64,000 nucleotides of DNA from Hyphomicrobiales bacterium (GTDB lineage Bacteria > Pseudomonadota > Alphaproteobacteria > Rhizobiales > Phreatobacteraceae): positions 310,001 through 374,000 of the forward strand of contig JAFKKV010000014.1 in the NCBI GenBank assembly GCA_017304475.1, given 5' to 3'. Within the stretch, counting starts at the first letter, position 1, and every line of letters starts with the position of its first letter. Both the position numbers and the translations under genes were made by a program. Below are positions 63,824-64,000 of this stretch, one piece after another. A model generated the notes under the pieces. It ran no database searches and was not told where the DNA came from. It saw only the letters and a list, made by a program, of their open reading frames with translations.

Positions 63824-64000
63824 ATGAACGACGGCCAGCCGATCGCGCCGCCCGCTGCCCGCCGCCCGCGGGCCAAGGCGACGCGCTCCGAAGAATTGCA
63901 GGCCGAGCTCGCCGAGGCGATCGTCGCCGGCCGGCTGACGCCCGGATCGGCCCTCGACGAAATGCAGATCGCCACCGAATTCGCGGTCTCCCGGACCCCG
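63824..64000 (+). CDS. GntR-family transcriptional regulator (partial)
   Basis: The first 59 residues only; the gene runs off the window. ELAEAIVAGRLTPGSALDE with IATEFAVSRTP is the start of a GntR winged helix (PGxxLDExxxAxxFxVSRTP, the FadR/FCD subgroup form). The ligand domain is not visible. Confidence 0.85.
   Translation, partial: MNDGQPIAPPAARRPRAKATRSEELQAELAEAIVAGRLTPGSALDEMQIATEFAVSRTP

Overview
This is a GC-rich window (roughly two thirds G+C by eye). Its gene content fits an alphaproteobacterium of the Hyphomicrobiales (Rhizobiales): a ubiG / lysC-ptsP-prfA-prmC block, a DUF4167 gene, tesA divergent from an ABC ATPase-FtsX pair, FecI/FecR iron signalling, a possible CtrA site (TTAA-N7-TTAACC) and a possible Irr-type iron box. 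I cannot name the species; a Phreatobacter- or Bosea-like relative is only a guess. There is no prophage, insertion sequence or CRISPR array.

Layout. (1) 1-2.7 kb: a class III aminotransferase (cut by the window edge) divergent from an acetylpolyamine-amidohydrolase/HDAC-family enzyme and a Rossmann-like protein. (2) 2.7-5.4 kb: a probable NAD-metabolism set on the minus strand (NrtR-type Nudix regulator, SPFH protein, divergent NAD-kinase-like protein) with a 19-bp palindrome upstream. (3) 5.4-13.5 kb: a siderophore locus read right to left (ECF sigma, FecR, STN-type TonB receptor, esterase, binding protein, fused FecCD permease). The permease has a frameshifted C-terminus and no ATPase gene lies beside it. 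(4) 13.9-14.4 kb: an orphan di-haem c-type protein.

(5) 14.7-29.8 kb: a large catabolic island, the most interesting part. A LacI-family regulator precedes an NMT1/SsuA-like ABC uptake system, three tandem paralogous metal-dependent amidohydrolases, an intradiol (hydroxyquinol-type) dioxygenase, an SDR, a BKACE/DUF849 beta-keto acid cleavage enzyme, an MDR oxidoreductase, a cupin, a Bug-type binding protein and a fourth, Tat-exported amidohydrolase. Three near-identical LacI-type operators sit before the regulator, before the transporter and before the dioxygenase, so these look like one regulon. The set reads as uptake, hydrolytic processing of an N-containing cyclic compound, ring cleavage and thiolytic entry into central metabolism. 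The substrate is unknown.

(6) 29.8-45.5 kb: mostly core genes (mtaB, dapF, a GyrI-like exported protein, a methyltransferase, an L,D-transpeptidase, leuB, DUF4167, aldo-keto reductase, tesA-like lipase, ABC-FtsX exporter, Bax inhibitor-1 protein, tRNA-Thr). (7) 45.6-51.2 kb: acetolactate-synthase-like enzyme, DMT exporter, small membrane proteins, FTR1 iron permease, DUF2259 protein. (8) 51.2-64 kb: prmC-prfA-ptsP-lysC, ubiG, a cold-shock protein, a UbiH-like monooxygenase, a beta-propeller protein, a ChaC-like cyclotransferase, a DUF2125 protein and the start of a GntR regulator.
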